NCBI RefSeq assembly: GCF_040126305.1
Contig: NZ_CP149510.1
Location: 1,251,001-1,315,000, forward strand
DNA from: Pararhizobium sp. A13
GTDB lineage: Bacteria; Pseudomonadota; Alphaproteobacteria; Rhizobiales; Rhizobiaceae
Direction of reading: 5' to 3'
DNA length: 64,000 nt
The notes beneath the pieces were generated by a model, which was not told the origin of the DNA, made no database searches, and saw nothing but the letters and a program-made list of their open reading frames with translations. A program made the position numbers and the translations under genes. Of this stretch, positions 8,987-17,773 are shown in pieces (position 1 is the first letter of the stretch; each line of letters begins with the position of its first letter).

Positions 8987-9946
8987 GTGTATCAGGTCTT
9001 CAGCTTTGTCGACGGCCAGTTCAAGGCACCCCTGGAGAACTTCATCTCCTCCGGCACCTCCAACATCGCCAACTGGGTGAGCGGCCCGCTCGCCGCGGCG
9101 CTGACCCTCTACGTCGTACTCTATGGCTACCTTGTCCTGCGCGGTTCCGTTCAGGAGCCTATCCTTGAGTTTGCGTTTCGGGCGATCAAGCTCGCCATCA
9201 TCGTGATGCTGGTGAGGAACGCCAGCGAATACCAGACCTATGTGACCGATATTTTCTTCGAGACGCTGCCCAAAGAGATTTCTCAGGCGCTGAATTTGGG
9301 CACGACGCCGAGCGCCTCCACGTTCGACAGCCTGCTCGATAAGGGCCAGAAGTGCGCCCACGAGATCTGGTCGCGCGCCTCCTGGCCGGTCGACATCGTC
9401 ACCGGCATTGGCGGGATGATGGTCATTGGCGCGAGCGTCATCGTGGCTGCGATCGGTTACATCGTTTCGCTCTATGCGCGGCTGGCGCTCGCCATCATTC
9501 TTGCGATCGGCCCGATCTTCATCGCGCTCGCGATGTTTCAGTCGACCCGTCGTTTCACCGAGTCCTGGATCGGCCAGCTCGCCAATTTCGTCATTCTGCA
9601 GGTCCTGGTCGTTGCGATCGGTTCGCTGTTGATCACCTGCATCGACACGACCTTCACGGCGATCGAAAGCTATACCGACCTTCTGATGCGCCCGATCACC
9701 CTCTGCGCCATCTGCCTTGCTGCATTCTACGTCTTCTACCAGTTGCCCGGTATCGCGTCGGCGCTCGCGGCAGGCGGGGCGTCCCTGACCTACGGATATG
9801 GCGCCGCTCGCGATGCCCACGAAAGCACGCTCACTCGGGCAGCCTTGCATACCGCGATAGCGATCGGGCGAGGAGCCAGCTCCGTAGGCCGCCTAAGACC
9901 GGGAGGGCCGAATGACGGCGTTTCCCTCAAGAAAATGGACAGGTAG
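8987..9946 (+). CDS. virB6: VirB6 polytopic inner-membrane channel protein
   Basis: A 319-residue protein with five or more hydrophobic segments and the VirB6-type central region (YVVLYGYLVLRG, IVSLYARLALAIILAIGPIF). It begins with GTG 8987, 3 bp after the preceding stop. The protein contributes to the inner-membrane translocation pore. Confidence 0.92.
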   Translation: MYQVFSFVDGQFKAPLENFISSGTSNIANWVSGPLAAALTLYVVLYGYLVLRGSVQEPILEFAFRAIKLAIIVMLVRNASEYQTYVTDIFFETLPKEISQALNLGTTPSASTFDSLLDKGQKCAHEIWSRASWPVDIVTGIGGMMVIGASVIVAAIGYIVSLYARLALAIILAIGPIFIALAMFQSTRRFTESWIGQLANFVILQVLVVAIGSLLITCIDTTFTAIESYTDLLMRPITLCAICLAAFYVFYQLPGIASALAAGGASLTYGYGAARDAHESTLTRAALHTAIAIGRGASSVGRLRPGGPNDGVSLKKMDR

Positions 9947-9953
9947 TTTCTGC

Positions 9954-10238
9954 ATGCTACGCATCATTTCATTGCTTCTCATCGCCGGGGCACTTTCCGC
10001 CTGCAGCTCGATTACACACCCACTTCCCAAATGTGACGGCTACTCCCGACGGCCACTGAACCGGTCCATGTGGCAGTGGGAGGACAACAGGAAGCTGAAG
10101 CAGCCAGCGACCGAGGTTGCTCCCGCGGAACCGACAAGCCATGCCGCGTCCTATGCCGAGGGGCCGGCCTCGATCACGCCGGCCGCCTTCGCACATTTCG
10201 ATGTGGAAGGGTCTTATCGCCCGTGTGAGGGCAAGTGA
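9954..10238 (+). CDS. virB7: VirB7-like outer-membrane lipoprotein
   Basis: A 94-residue lipoprotein with lipobox LSACSS. The start at ATG 9954 gives a proper signal sequence (MLRIISLLLIAGALSAC); a longer frame from 9912 would overlap virB6 and bury it. It sits between virB6 and virB8, the usual place of virB7, which anchors VirB9 in the outer-membrane core. It is longer than classical VirB7 and carries a Pro/Ala-rich tail, so the assignment rests partly on position. Confidence 0.75.
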   Translation: MLRIISLLLIAGALSACSSITHPLPKCDGYSRRPLNRSMWQWEDNRKLKQPATEVAPAEPTSHAASYAEGPASITPAAFAHFDVEGSYRPCEGK

Positions 10239-10239
10239 C

Positions 10240-10911
10240 ATGATGACGTCCGATAATCTCAAAAGCTATTTCGACAAGGCGCGCCGGTTCGATCAGGATC
10301 GGCTGATCCAGGTGGAGCGCTCCGCCCGCATAGCCTGGTTCGTTGCTGGTTGTGCCGGTATCGTGGCGACCGTCTCCGTCTTCGCCATTGCCGGGCTTAC
10401 CCCCTTGAAAACGGTGGAGCCCTTCGTGGTCCGCGTCGATAGTTCCACCGGCATCGTCGACGTCGTCTCGGCCTTGACGTCGACCGCCGGCACCTATGAT
10501 GAGGCCGTTACCAAATATTTCGCGGCAAAGTATGTGCGCGCGAGAGAAGGCTATGTCTGGAGCGAGGCCGAGGAGAATTTCCGCACCGTTGCCTTGCTGT
10601 CGACACAGCCGGAGCAGACCCGCTTCGCAACGGTCTACCGAGGCAGCAACCCGGACTCTCCGCAGAATATCTACGGCCGCAGCGCCACCTCGCGCATCAA
10701 CATCGTTTCCATCTCCCTGATCAATGCCAACGTGACCTCTGTGCGCTACATGCGGACGATCACCCGCGGAGACGACGTGCGCACCACGCACTGGGTAGCA
10801 ACGCTCACCTTTTCCTATGTCAACGCACCGATGTCCTCCACCGACCGGTTGGTCAATCCCCTGGGCTTCGCCGTCAGCGAATATCGAGCCGATCCGGAGG
10901 CCATCAATTGA
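10240..10911 (+). CDS. virB8: VirB8 inner-membrane assembly factor
   Basis: A 223-residue bitopic protein with a cytoplasmic N-terminus, one membrane helix at about residues 30-50, and the NTF2-like periplasmic domain (KYVRAREGYVW, IYGRSATSRINIVSI). ATG 10240 follows the virB7 stop by 1 bp. VirB8 nucleates assembly of the channel. Its TGA overlaps the TTG start of virB9. Confidence 0.93.
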   Translation: MMTSDNLKSYFDKARRFDQDRLIQVERSARIAWFVAGCAGIVATVSVFAIAGLTPLKTVEPFVVRVDSSTGIVDVVSALTSTAGTYDEAVTKYFAAKYVRAREGYVWSEAEENFRTVALLSTQPEQTRFATVYRGSNPDSPQNIYGRSATSRINIVSISLINANVTSVRYMRTITRGDDVRTTHWVATLTFSYVNAPMSSTDRLVNPLGFAVSEYRADPEAIN

Positions 10912-11765
10912 GACAGATATTCCTGATCGCCAGCTTTCTGACCCTTGGCGTTTCCTCGACGGCGCTGGCCCTGGAAATTCCCCGTGGCGCATCACAGGAT
11001 AGCCGTGTCCGTTTCGTGGATTACCAGCCATACAACATCACGAGGATCGTCGGGACGTTGCGATCATCGGTTCAGGTCGAATTTGCCGCCGACGAGGAGA
11101 TCGCCCATGTCGCGCTCGGCAATAGCGTTGCATGGGAGGTGGCGCCCGCTGGCAATATCCTGTTCCTGAAGCCCCGCGAACACCAGCCGGTGACCAATAT
11201 CTCGGTTGTGACCACCAGACGCGATGGATCGACGCGCAGCTATCAGATGGAACTGACGGTGCGCGACGGAACGGTCGAAGCCGGGCAGAACACCTATTTC
11301 TACGTGAAGTATCGTTATCCGGTCGATGTAGCGGAACGCCGCCGTCTCGAGGCCGCAGCCCGTGCTCAGGCTGCTCAGGCCGGCGAGGCAGATCGAGTGC
11401 TTGCTCTCCACGAGGCCTACGGGCCGCGGAACTGGCGCTACTCGGCGCAGGGCTCCGCTTCGCTCGAACCGCAGGCGGTTTACGACAACGGCAAGGTCAC
11501 CACCTTCGCCTTTGTCGGCAATCAGGAAATGCCGGCGATCTACATGGAAAACTCAGACGGGACCGAGAGCCTGGTCCCGAAATCCGTAGACGGCAACCTG
11601 GTGCTAGTTCACGCGCTCAGCCGCAAGTTCATTTTGCGCAGGGGAGGGGACGTGCTCTGCGTATTCAACGAGGCCTACGATCGCGTCGGCACCAACCCGC
11701 AGACCAACACCACGTCACCGTCTGTCGAGCGCGTCGTCAGGATGCAACCCGCTGAAGCGCAATAG
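10908..11765 (+). CDS. virB9: VirB9 outer-membrane core component
   Basis: A 285-residue exported protein with a signal peptide ending near ALA|LEIPRG, the VirB9/TraG N-terminal domain (VRFVDYQPYNITRIVGTL) and a C-terminal domain (NWRYSAQGSASLEPQAVYD). The start is TTG 10908, which overlaps the virB8 stop by 4 bp. No downstream in-frame ATG would preserve the signal peptide. Confidence 0.93.
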   Translation: MRQIFLIASFLTLGVSSTALALEIPRGASQDSRVRFVDYQPYNITRIVGTLRSSVQVEFAADEEIAHVALGNSVAWEVAPAGNILFLKPREHQPVTNISVVTTRRDGSTRSYQMELTVRDGTVEAGQNTYFYVKYRYPVDVAERRRLEAAARAQAAQAGEADRVLALHEAYGPRNWRYSAQGSASLEPQAVYDNGKVTTFAFVGNQEMPAIYMENSDGTESLVPKSVDGNLVLVHALSRKFILRRGGDVLCVFNEAYDRVGTNPQTNTTSPSVERVVRMQPAEAQ

Positions 11766-11774
11766 GAAAGTATC

Positions 11775-12965
11775 ATGGCCGAGGAAGACAGCACCCTGAT
11801 ACCTGGAGAGCGCGCGGAGACATCGACCGGCCGTCGCCTCGACAACAACCCGATCCTCAAACGCGGCGCGGTTGCCATGTCGATCGTTGCTTTCGCCGCT
11901 TTTGCGCTCTGGTCGATGCGTGGCCAGAACAAGCCGGTCGAAGGGGCCCAGCCAGAGCGAGTCGTGATTCGTCAGACATCGGATTTCGAGCCGGTCAAGG
12001 AACCGGTCCAGCCGGTCACCACACCGATCGAAGTCCAACTGCCGACGCCTGTGGTGACCGAGCAGGAGCCGACCGGGGACGACAAGCTTCTGGACGCTGC
12101 CCGCCGGGCGCCGGTGATAGCCTACGGCGGCGAAAAGGCGCCGCAGCGCCATCGGCAGAACCCGGATGAGGGCACCAATACTTCTTCCCACTACCTTCCG
12201 CTCGACGCCAATCCCGGCACTCTCGGTTCGCAAGGGGAAAACGAAGACCAGCGGTTCAACCGGATGCTGACGCCGACACAATTGCAGGGCTCGCGCGCGG
12301 GAACACTCGGCAACCGGGACTTCATCGTGGCAATGGGGACCTCGATCCCCTGCGTCTTGGAGACGGCGCTCTCCTCAGATCAGCCCGGCTTTGCAAGCTG
12401 TGTTATCAACCGCGATGTGCTCTCGGACAATGGCCGCGTCGTATTAATGGAAAAGGGTACCCAGATCGTTGGCGAATATCGCGGGGGCCTCCGCCGCGGC
12501 CAGAAACGCCTGTTTGTTCTGTGGAATCGCGCCAAGACGCCAACGGGCGTGATCATTACCCTTGCGTCGCCCGCGACGGATGCTCTTGGCCGTGCCGGCA
12601 TGGATGGCTATGTCGATACGCATTGGTGGGAACGCTTCGGCAGCGCGATCCTGCTGTCGATCGTCGGCGATGCGGCCTCCTACGCGAACAGCCGGCTGCA
12701 GGAAGGTGATGTCGAGGCGCAGAATACCACGAGCGCCGGCCAGCAGGCCGCGGCGATTGCCGTGGAACAGTCGATCAACATCCCGCCGACGCTTCTGAAG
12801 CACCAGGGTGAAGTGGTCTCGATCTTTGTCGCCCGTGACCTCCACTTTTCCAGCGTCTACCGGCTGCGCGTGGCAGAACCTCGCAACAGGATCTACGATC
12901 GCGCTGTGCTCGGCGACTTCACCCCCCACATCGACACTCGTCACGAAATAGGAGTTCGCAAATGA
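11775..12965 (+). CDS. virB10: VirB10 energy-coupling scaffold
   Basis: A 396-residue protein. It has a short cytoplasmic tail, one membrane helix (GAVAMSIVAFAAFALWSM), a Pro-rich periplasmic linker, and the TrbI/VirB10 beta-barrel domain (FIVAMGTSIPCVLETALSS, LMEKGTQIVGEYRGG). VirB10 spans both membranes and transmits ATP-driven changes to the outer pore. It overlaps virB11 by 4 bp. Confidence 0.95.
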   Translation: MAEEDSTLIPGERAETSTGRRLDNNPILKRGAVAMSIVAFAAFALWSMRGQNKPVEGAQPERVVIRQTSDFEPVKEPVQPVTTPIEVQLPTPVVTEQEPTGDDKLLDAARRAPVIAYGGEKAPQRHRQNPDEGTNTSSHYLPLDANPGTLGSQGENEDQRFNRMLTPTQLQGSRAGTLGNRDFIVAMGTSIPCVLETALSSDQPGFASCVINRDVLSDNGRVVLMEKGTQIVGEYRGGLRRGQKRLFVLWNRAKTPTGVIITLASPATDALGRAGMDGYVDTHWWERFGSAILLSIVGDAASYANSRLQEGDVEAQNTTSAGQQAAAIAVEQSINIPPTLLKHQGEVVSIFVARDLHFSSVYRLRVAEPRNRIYDRAVLGDFTPHIDTRHEIGVRK

Positions 12966-13963
12966 CAGAAGCGGCAGACTCCGGTGTCGTGCGCGAGCTT
13001 CTTGCTCCATTCTCGCCCTTTCTCCGAGACAAGTCGCTCTACGAGGTTATTGTCAATCGGCCGGGGCAGGTAGTTACCGAGGGGACGGCGGGGTGGCAGA
13101 CCCATGATTTGCCGGAGCTGTCGTTCGATAAACTGATGCGTCTCGCACGAGCTGTTGCGAGCTACTCCAACCAATCGATCGACGAGACACGGCCGATCCT
13201 ATCGGCCACACTGCCCAACGATGAGCGCATCCAGATCGTGATCCCGCCAGCAACGACCGATGGAACCGTCAGCGTCACGATCCGAAAGCCGTCGTCGGCA
13301 TCGCTGAGCCTGGACGATCTCGATCAGGGCGGGCTGTTCGACGATGCAGTGAACGCCGAACGAGACGGAAACTCATCGGACGAAAAGCTTTCAGAGTTCC
13401 ACAGGAATAGAGCCTACAAGGCATTTCTGCGCGAAGCCGTTTACGCAAGGAAGAACATTATCATTTCGGGAGCAACGGGGTCAGGTAAGACGACCTTATC
13501 GAAGGCGCTGATCCGTCATATTCCTTCAAGTGAACGGATCATCTCGATTGAGGACACGCCCGAGCTGGTCATCCCGCAATCGAACCACGTCCGCCTCTTT
13601 TATTCCAAGGGTGGTCAAGGACTGGCGAAGGTCGGCGCCAAGGATCTGCTCGAATCCTGCCTGCGCATGCGGCCTGATCGGATCCTGCTGCAGGAACTGC
13701 GAGATGGCACGGCATTTTATTACATCCGCAATGTGAATTCGGGCCACCCCGGTTCGGTCACGACGGTCCACGCTGACTCCGCGCGGCGTGCCTTCGAACA
13801 GCTGACCTTGTTGGTCAAGGAATCGGAAGGTGGCAGGGACCTCGAGAGGCATGATATCCGTGAGATGTTGACGATCGCCATCGACGTCATCGTCCAGTGC
13901 AAACGCATCGATGGACGGTTTCGGGTGAGCGAGGTGTATTACCGGGATGCGCAGGGGTCGTAG
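12962..13963 (+). CDS. virB11: VirB11 hexameric secretion ATPase
   Basis: A 333-residue traffic ATPase. The N-terminal ring domain is followed by Walker A GATGSGKT at residues 170-177, the Asp box near RIISIEDTPEL, Walker B region RMRPDRILLQELRDG, and the His box GHPGSVTTVHA. It works with VirB4 and the coupling protein to switch between pilus building and DNA export. It is the last gene of the virB operon. Confidence 0.96.
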   Translation: MTEAADSGVVRELLAPFSPFLRDKSLYEVIVNRPGQVVTEGTAGWQTHDLPELSFDKLMRLARAVASYSNQSIDETRPILSATLPNDERIQIVIPPATTDGTVSVTIRKPSSASLSLDDLDQGGLFDDAVNAERDGNSSDEKLSEFHRNRAYKAFLREAVYARKNIIISGATGSGKTTLSKALIRHIPSSERIISIEDTPELVIPQSNHVRLFYSKGGQGLAKVGAKDLLESCLRMRPDRILLQELRDGTAFYYIRNVNSGHPGSVTTVHADSARRAFEQLTLLVKESEGGRDLERHDIREMLTIAIDVIVQCKRIDGRFRVSEVYYRDAQGS

Positions 13964-14012
13964 ACGGGAGGTTCAGTCACGAAAGGCAATCTCCCGAACC
14001 CCGATAACGCGG

Positions 14013-14132
14013 TCAAGGCCGGGGTATCGGCATATCGCCACCCCTGTTCTCGTTAGATTTCACTCTATGCATCCGGCTATCCATCTTGCGCTGCATGTCG
14101 AGAATGAACTCGGTATTCACCGTGTCGGACAT
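14013..14132 (-). CDS. Small 39-residue protein, unrecognised
   Basis: A short frame on the minus strand starts at ATG 14132 after a strong ribosome-binding site (AGGAGAAGG about 6 bases upstream). The product starts MSDTVNTEFILDMQRKMDSR, is charged and probably helical, and ends in a Pro-rich tail. It is convergent with virB11 and separated from it by about 50 bp. It may be a truncated form of a longer plasmid protein. I do not know its function; the good ribosome-binding site is the main support. Confidence 0.45.
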   Translation of the reverse strand: MSDTVNTEFILDMQRKMDSRMHRVKSNENRGGDMPIPRP

Positions 14133-14816
14133 GATTGTCCTTCTCCTGCTTGCAATTTGTATCCACTACCCGCCTTCGCCATGTGGACGGCTTTCCCGCC
14201 CTCGGACTACTATGCGGGCTCCGCCCCCACCGCGCGCGTTCGCCGGTCGCTTCGGCCATCCGCCCCAAGAGAGACGGAAACGCGGGTGGGTTCCCAAGTT
14301 CTTCCGGCTGCCCCTTGTCCGCTTTAGGAGCCGACTCTACCCCGTGTGGATTCTGGCGACCGAACCTTGCAGGCTTTCGCGGCTGCTGACGCCGGGTTTC
14401 CCCGACGCGCACCCATCATTTGCGCGTCGGCGCTCCACAAGTCTTTCGACTGGCTCACCCACTTCCGAGTCGGTGAGATACCTCCTGACGGGGCTTCCGC
14501 CATCGGTTCGGTTTCCCTCTCCGTGGCGGACTCGCTGGCCGGGCCGTTCTCGGGATCGGAAGTTCCCTACGCCCGGCTTTAACGGGTTCTGCTGATTTAC
14601 GGCCCGGTCGGAAGCACCCGACTGGCCTCACCCGTTCGCTTCTCGCCCCACGCTGCACCGTGTGGCGGGAGGGAGCTTCGCCCCCTCGGGGGGGCGGTAG
14701 TTTTAGCCCATTCGGAATCCGCCTTTCGATTGAGAGAGTTAGAGGGCTGCGCTTGGCGCACTGACGGTTTGGAGGTTCGGAGAGAGGCTCCGGCCGGCCC
14801 GTCATGGAGAAACGAC
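14133..14816. other. Long GC-rich intergenic region upstream of the parB remnant
   Basis: Nearly 700 bases without a convincing gene; open frames on both strands are Pro/Arg/Ser-rich and look like chance frames in high-GC DNA. A long leader just before the ParB-like gene could carry its promoter and untranslated region. I see no clear terminator or repeat array. Confidence 0.4.
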
Positions 14817-15281
14817 ATGGCACAGGCCATTCAGAAGGTCACCCTCAGCGCCGCTCGCGATATTCCCTACAACAAACTGGTGCTCAGCCAGCAGAACGTC
14901 CGCAAGATCAAGGCGGGCGTCTCGATCGAGGATCTGGCAGAAGACATTGCTCATCGCGGCCTGCTCGCCAGCCTTATCGTCCGCGCCGAGCTTGACGGCG
15001 AGGGCAATGAGACCGGCATCTACCGTATCCCAGCCGGTGGGCGCCGCTGCCGCGCACTCGAACTGCTCGTCTCCCAGAAGCGCCTTGCGAAAACGGCAGG
15101 TGTTCCCTGCATCATCAGCCGTGGCGACACGCTGGAGGTGGAGGATTCTCTCGCCGAGAATGTCCACCGCGTTCCATCCGCTCGACCAGTTCCGCGCATT
15201 CCAGACGCTGCGCGAGCAGGGGCTTGGCGAGGAGGAACCCGCCGCTCGCTTCTTCGTCTCGGTCGCGACGCGGCCGAATAA
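14817..15281 (+). pseudogene. ParB/RepB-type nuclease-domain protein, frameshifted and truncated
   Basis: The first 115 residues match a ParB-like N-terminus (LVLSQQNVRKIKAGVSIEDL, IPAGGRRCRALELL, DSLAENVHR). After AENVHR, near 15168, the family continuation HPLDQFRAFQTLREQG, GLGEEEPAARFFVSVA is found in another frame, so a few bases were lost there. After FFVSVAT the usual helix-turn-helix and the long C-terminus are missing; plasmid members of this family are several hundred residues longer. ATG 14817 has GGAG 7 bases upstream. In intact form these proteins act in plasmid maintenance or as transfer-linked nucleases. Confidence 0.8.
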
Positions 15282-15354
15282 TCGCTCCTCGCGAACAACC
15301 CGAGGCCCGGCCACAGCGCCGGGCCCTTTCAGTTCCGGATATGGAGATCCGAAA

Positions 15355-15683
15355 ATGTTTCAATGGACCAAATCCTGCGCCTATGACGAAGAGCAGAAGC
15401 GCCGTTTTCATTCGTTAGCCCGCTCTCGCCTGAAGAAGCTCACCGTCGAGCTCGCTCTGCCGGTCGACACCTACGACATCCGCTCGAACAAGGCGGGCAT
15501 CGCGAACAATTCTACCCGCAGGTAGGTCACTTCGGCCTTGGCTCCGGTCACGGCATCCTCATCCGCACCTGCAAGGGACGCAAGGATTGCAGTGGTGGTC
15601 CCAACCACTTCGTCGCCTTGACCCTGCTCGACGACATTCACGCCCTTGCCGCCCATAGCCGTGCGATCACCGGCGTCGGCTGA
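15355..15683 (+). pseudogene. Small conserved plasmid protein, internal deletion and frameshift
   Basis: The start (MFQWTKSCAYDEEQKRRFHS) and the body up to DTYDIRSNKAGIA read well, then the frame runs out at 15525. In another frame, from about 15520 to 15683, a plausible C-terminus follows (GHGILIRTCKGRKDC, GGPNHFVALTLLDDIHALA). The two halves together resemble one small protein that is common next to parB-like genes in rhizobial plasmids, with an internal piece lost at the junction. The function of the family is unknown. Confidence 0.6.
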
Positions 15684-15801
15684 TCGACACCGGCCCACCG
15701 AGCGCAAAGCCGCGCAGCCTGATCATTTCTCCACCTTCTATCAACCTCGCCCGGCGTCCGCAAAGCGCTATGACCGGGCTCTCCTTTCAAGGTGTTTCAT
15801 C

Positions 15802-16314
15802 ATGAACCTGTCTCTCGCAACTTCCCGCCCCGTGTCCACCGGCCCCAAGGTCGACGTCTCGCGCGGCGAGCGCATCGGTCGCGTCTCGTCCGAATGGTTC
15901 TCCCGCCCGGACGACGAGCGTTACCTGTCCCTTGGCGAACTCTATGATGCCGTCAAATCGCGCGCCGACCGCGCTCATGCCCGGACGGTCGAAACCAGCG
16001 CTGTCAGGGTTGAAGCCAGCCGCGACAATGCCCAGCGCCTGACGCTGATCGTTCCCGGTCAATCCGGGCCGATCGCACCGACCCACTGGAGTTTTGGCCA
16101 GCTCTGCAGCCTGATTGGCGCTCCGTCAACCTATATGCGTCAGCTGCCGGCACCGCTTGCCGGCATCAATCTGCAGCATGGATTGCTGAACCATCGCGCC
16201 GAACTGGTGAAGACACTGGAAACCGACGACGGTCGCGTCGAGCTTCGCGCGGTGACCGGTCCGGATAAGATCCATTATCTGAACAGTCAAACTGTCTCAC
16301 CCGCAGTTCATTGA
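15802..16314 (+). pseudogene. DUF932 protein, N-terminal half only
   Basis: 170 residues starting at ATG 15802, with the typical DUF932 N-terminal half (SRGERIGRVSSEWFSRPDDE, LSLGELYDAVKSRADRA, FGQLCSLIGAPSTYMRQLPA). It stops shortly after ELRAVTGPD in unrelated residues. Full members are about twice this length, so roughly the C-terminal half has been lost. DUF932 genes are frequent in mobile elements; their function is poorly defined. Confidence 0.75.
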
Positions 16315-16398
16315 TCCCATCCCATCGACGTTGAGCCGGACACCGCCTGTGAGTGGTGACGATCGCGTGCGCTCGCGTCACACTACGGAGCTATCACG

Positions 16399-17322
16399 AT
16401 GTCTTCCAGAATGCATTCCGGCGCGCGTGCCGATGTTTACACGCGCATCACCACCGAGATCGTCGCGGCAATCGAACAAGGCGCAGGTGAGTGGCGAGCG
16501 CCGTGGTTCCACAACGGGGCGAGCGTTTCCCGTCCGACCAATGTCGCTTCCGGCAAACGCTATCGTGGCATAAACACCGTGGCACTTTGGGTTGCGGGCA
16601 TGGCCGCTGGATACAGCGACGGCCTATGGGGCACCTATAAGCAGTGGCAGGATGCCGGTGCGCAGGTGCGCGAGGGTGAACGCTCCACCAGTGTGGTACT
16701 ATGGAGAGAGATCCAGGCCCCCCGACAGGCCGACGGTGATGACGGTGACGATGATGGGCACCGGCGGATGTTCGCCCGGGCATTCTCGGTGTTCAATATC
16801 GCGCAGGTAGACGGATACGAGCGCCCGTCAATAGATATGCTGCCGGAGAGCGAACGCCTGGCACATGCGGAGGCGTTCATCACCAACCTCGGCATAAAGA
16901 CGGTGTTCGGCGGGTCGGAAGCCTACTATCTGCCGTCATCAGATACGGTGTTCATGCCGCCCTTCGCTTCGTTCCGTGATGCTATGTCATTTTATGGCGT
17001 CTGGTTGCACGAGAACGGTCACGCCTGCGGCGCCAAGCATCGGCTTGACCGCGATCTCTCTGGCCGGTTCGGATCGGCCGCCTATGCCGCTGAAGAATGC
17101 TGCGTGGAGATTCTCAGCGGGCTTGTCCTCGCCGATCTGGGCATCGCCCATCATCCGCGCCCTGATCATGCAGCGTATATCGCGTCGTGGATCAAGGTGC
17201 TGAAGGACGGCCCCCGGGCCATCTTCACAGCCGCGAGCAAGGCACAGCAGGCGGCCGATTGGATGCACGCGCAACAGCCGTTGTCCGCTGGAGAACGTCA
17301 GGGTTCACCTGCGATCCCCTGA
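16399..17322 (+). CDS. ardC: ArdC-type antirestriction protein
   Basis: A 307-residue protein with two parts. The N-terminal ArdC single-strand DNA-binding domain (residues about 8-130) contains WRAPWFHNG, RPTNVASGKRYRGINTVALW and REGERSTSVVLWR. The C-terminal zincin-like metallopeptidase has the HExxH motif in LHENGHACG near residue 207, with AEECCVEILSG further on. ArdC proteins travel with conjugative elements and protect incoming DNA from restriction. The start has GGAG about 8 bases upstream. It appears intact between damaged neighbours. Confidence 0.88.
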   Translation: MSSRMHSGARADVYTRITTEIVAAIEQGAGEWRAPWFHNGASVSRPTNVASGKRYRGINTVALWVAGMAAGYSDGLWGTYKQWQDAGAQVREGERSTSVVLWREIQAPRQADGDDGDDDGHRRMFARAFSVFNIAQVDGYERPSIDMLPESERLAHAEAFITNLGIKTVFGGSEAYYLPSSDTVFMPPFASFRDAMSFYGVWLHENGHACGAKHRLDRDLSGRFGSAAYAAEECCVEILSGLVLADLGIAHHPRPDHAAYIASWIKVLKDGPRAIFTAASKAQQAADWMHAQQPLSAGERQGSPAIP

Positions 17323-17591
17323 GGCAGGGCTCCGGTGAGGAATCCTCGTGGCTCCTATGTGGCGGACACCGTCCACGCCCGATCCTAGACAGAGGCAGCC
17401 CCAGACGAACACACGGGAATGCGGTATCCAACCCGCGCATAAGAGTATGCCAACCGTCGTCTAAATGTCCTGCCTCCTGCCTCCTGCTTTGTGCATCAGC
17501 TTCACGCATGTGAATTCGTCGTCAAAGTCGGAAAGGAAAAGTCATGCCTGAAGACCTTGAAAAAGAACATAAGAGGAGCCTGTCCAGTTAG
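17323..17591. other. Intergenic stretch ending in a gene start cut off by an IS end
   Basis: About 220 bases downstream of ardC contain no gene. At 17544 an ATG with a strong ribosome-binding site (AAAGGAAAA) opens a frame MPEDLEKEHKRSLSS that stops at 17591. The last codons coincide with the start of IS-derived sequence, so this is probably the first dozen codons of a gene destroyed by an insertion. I do not recognise the gene. Confidence 0.4.
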
Positions 17592-17773
17592 GTCGTTGTG
17601 ACGGTATTTATTGTAGGGTGACCGGTTCAGGCGACCTTTGCGCGGGTGAAGAGCTTGAGGAGGTTTGCGGGCGGTGCAGATCATGGCCCATTCGGCGTGC
17701 ACGTTGTCGACGCCCCGCAACAGGAATTGGCGGAATCCGCGTGCCTGTTTGATCTGTCCGAACACTGGTTAGG
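17592..17773 (-). pseudogene. IS1182-family transposase, C-terminal remnant
   Basis: On the minus strand the sequence reads PVFGQIKQARGFRQFLLRG, then HAEWAMICTA, as in the C-terminal end of IS1182/IS5-like DDE transposases. One extra A near 17666 shifts the frame; reading across it gives the expected NLLKLFTRAKVA ending at a stop at 17627-17629. The rest of the transposase is absent and its place is taken by the reverse-transcriptase remnant to the right. Confidence 0.7.

Noticed and set aside
14133..14816. A possible RNA gene or repeat array in the GC-rich gap before the parB remnant
   Set aside because: No regular repeat, tRNA fold or terminator-bounded unit could be seen; GC-rich symmetry is too weak to support a call.
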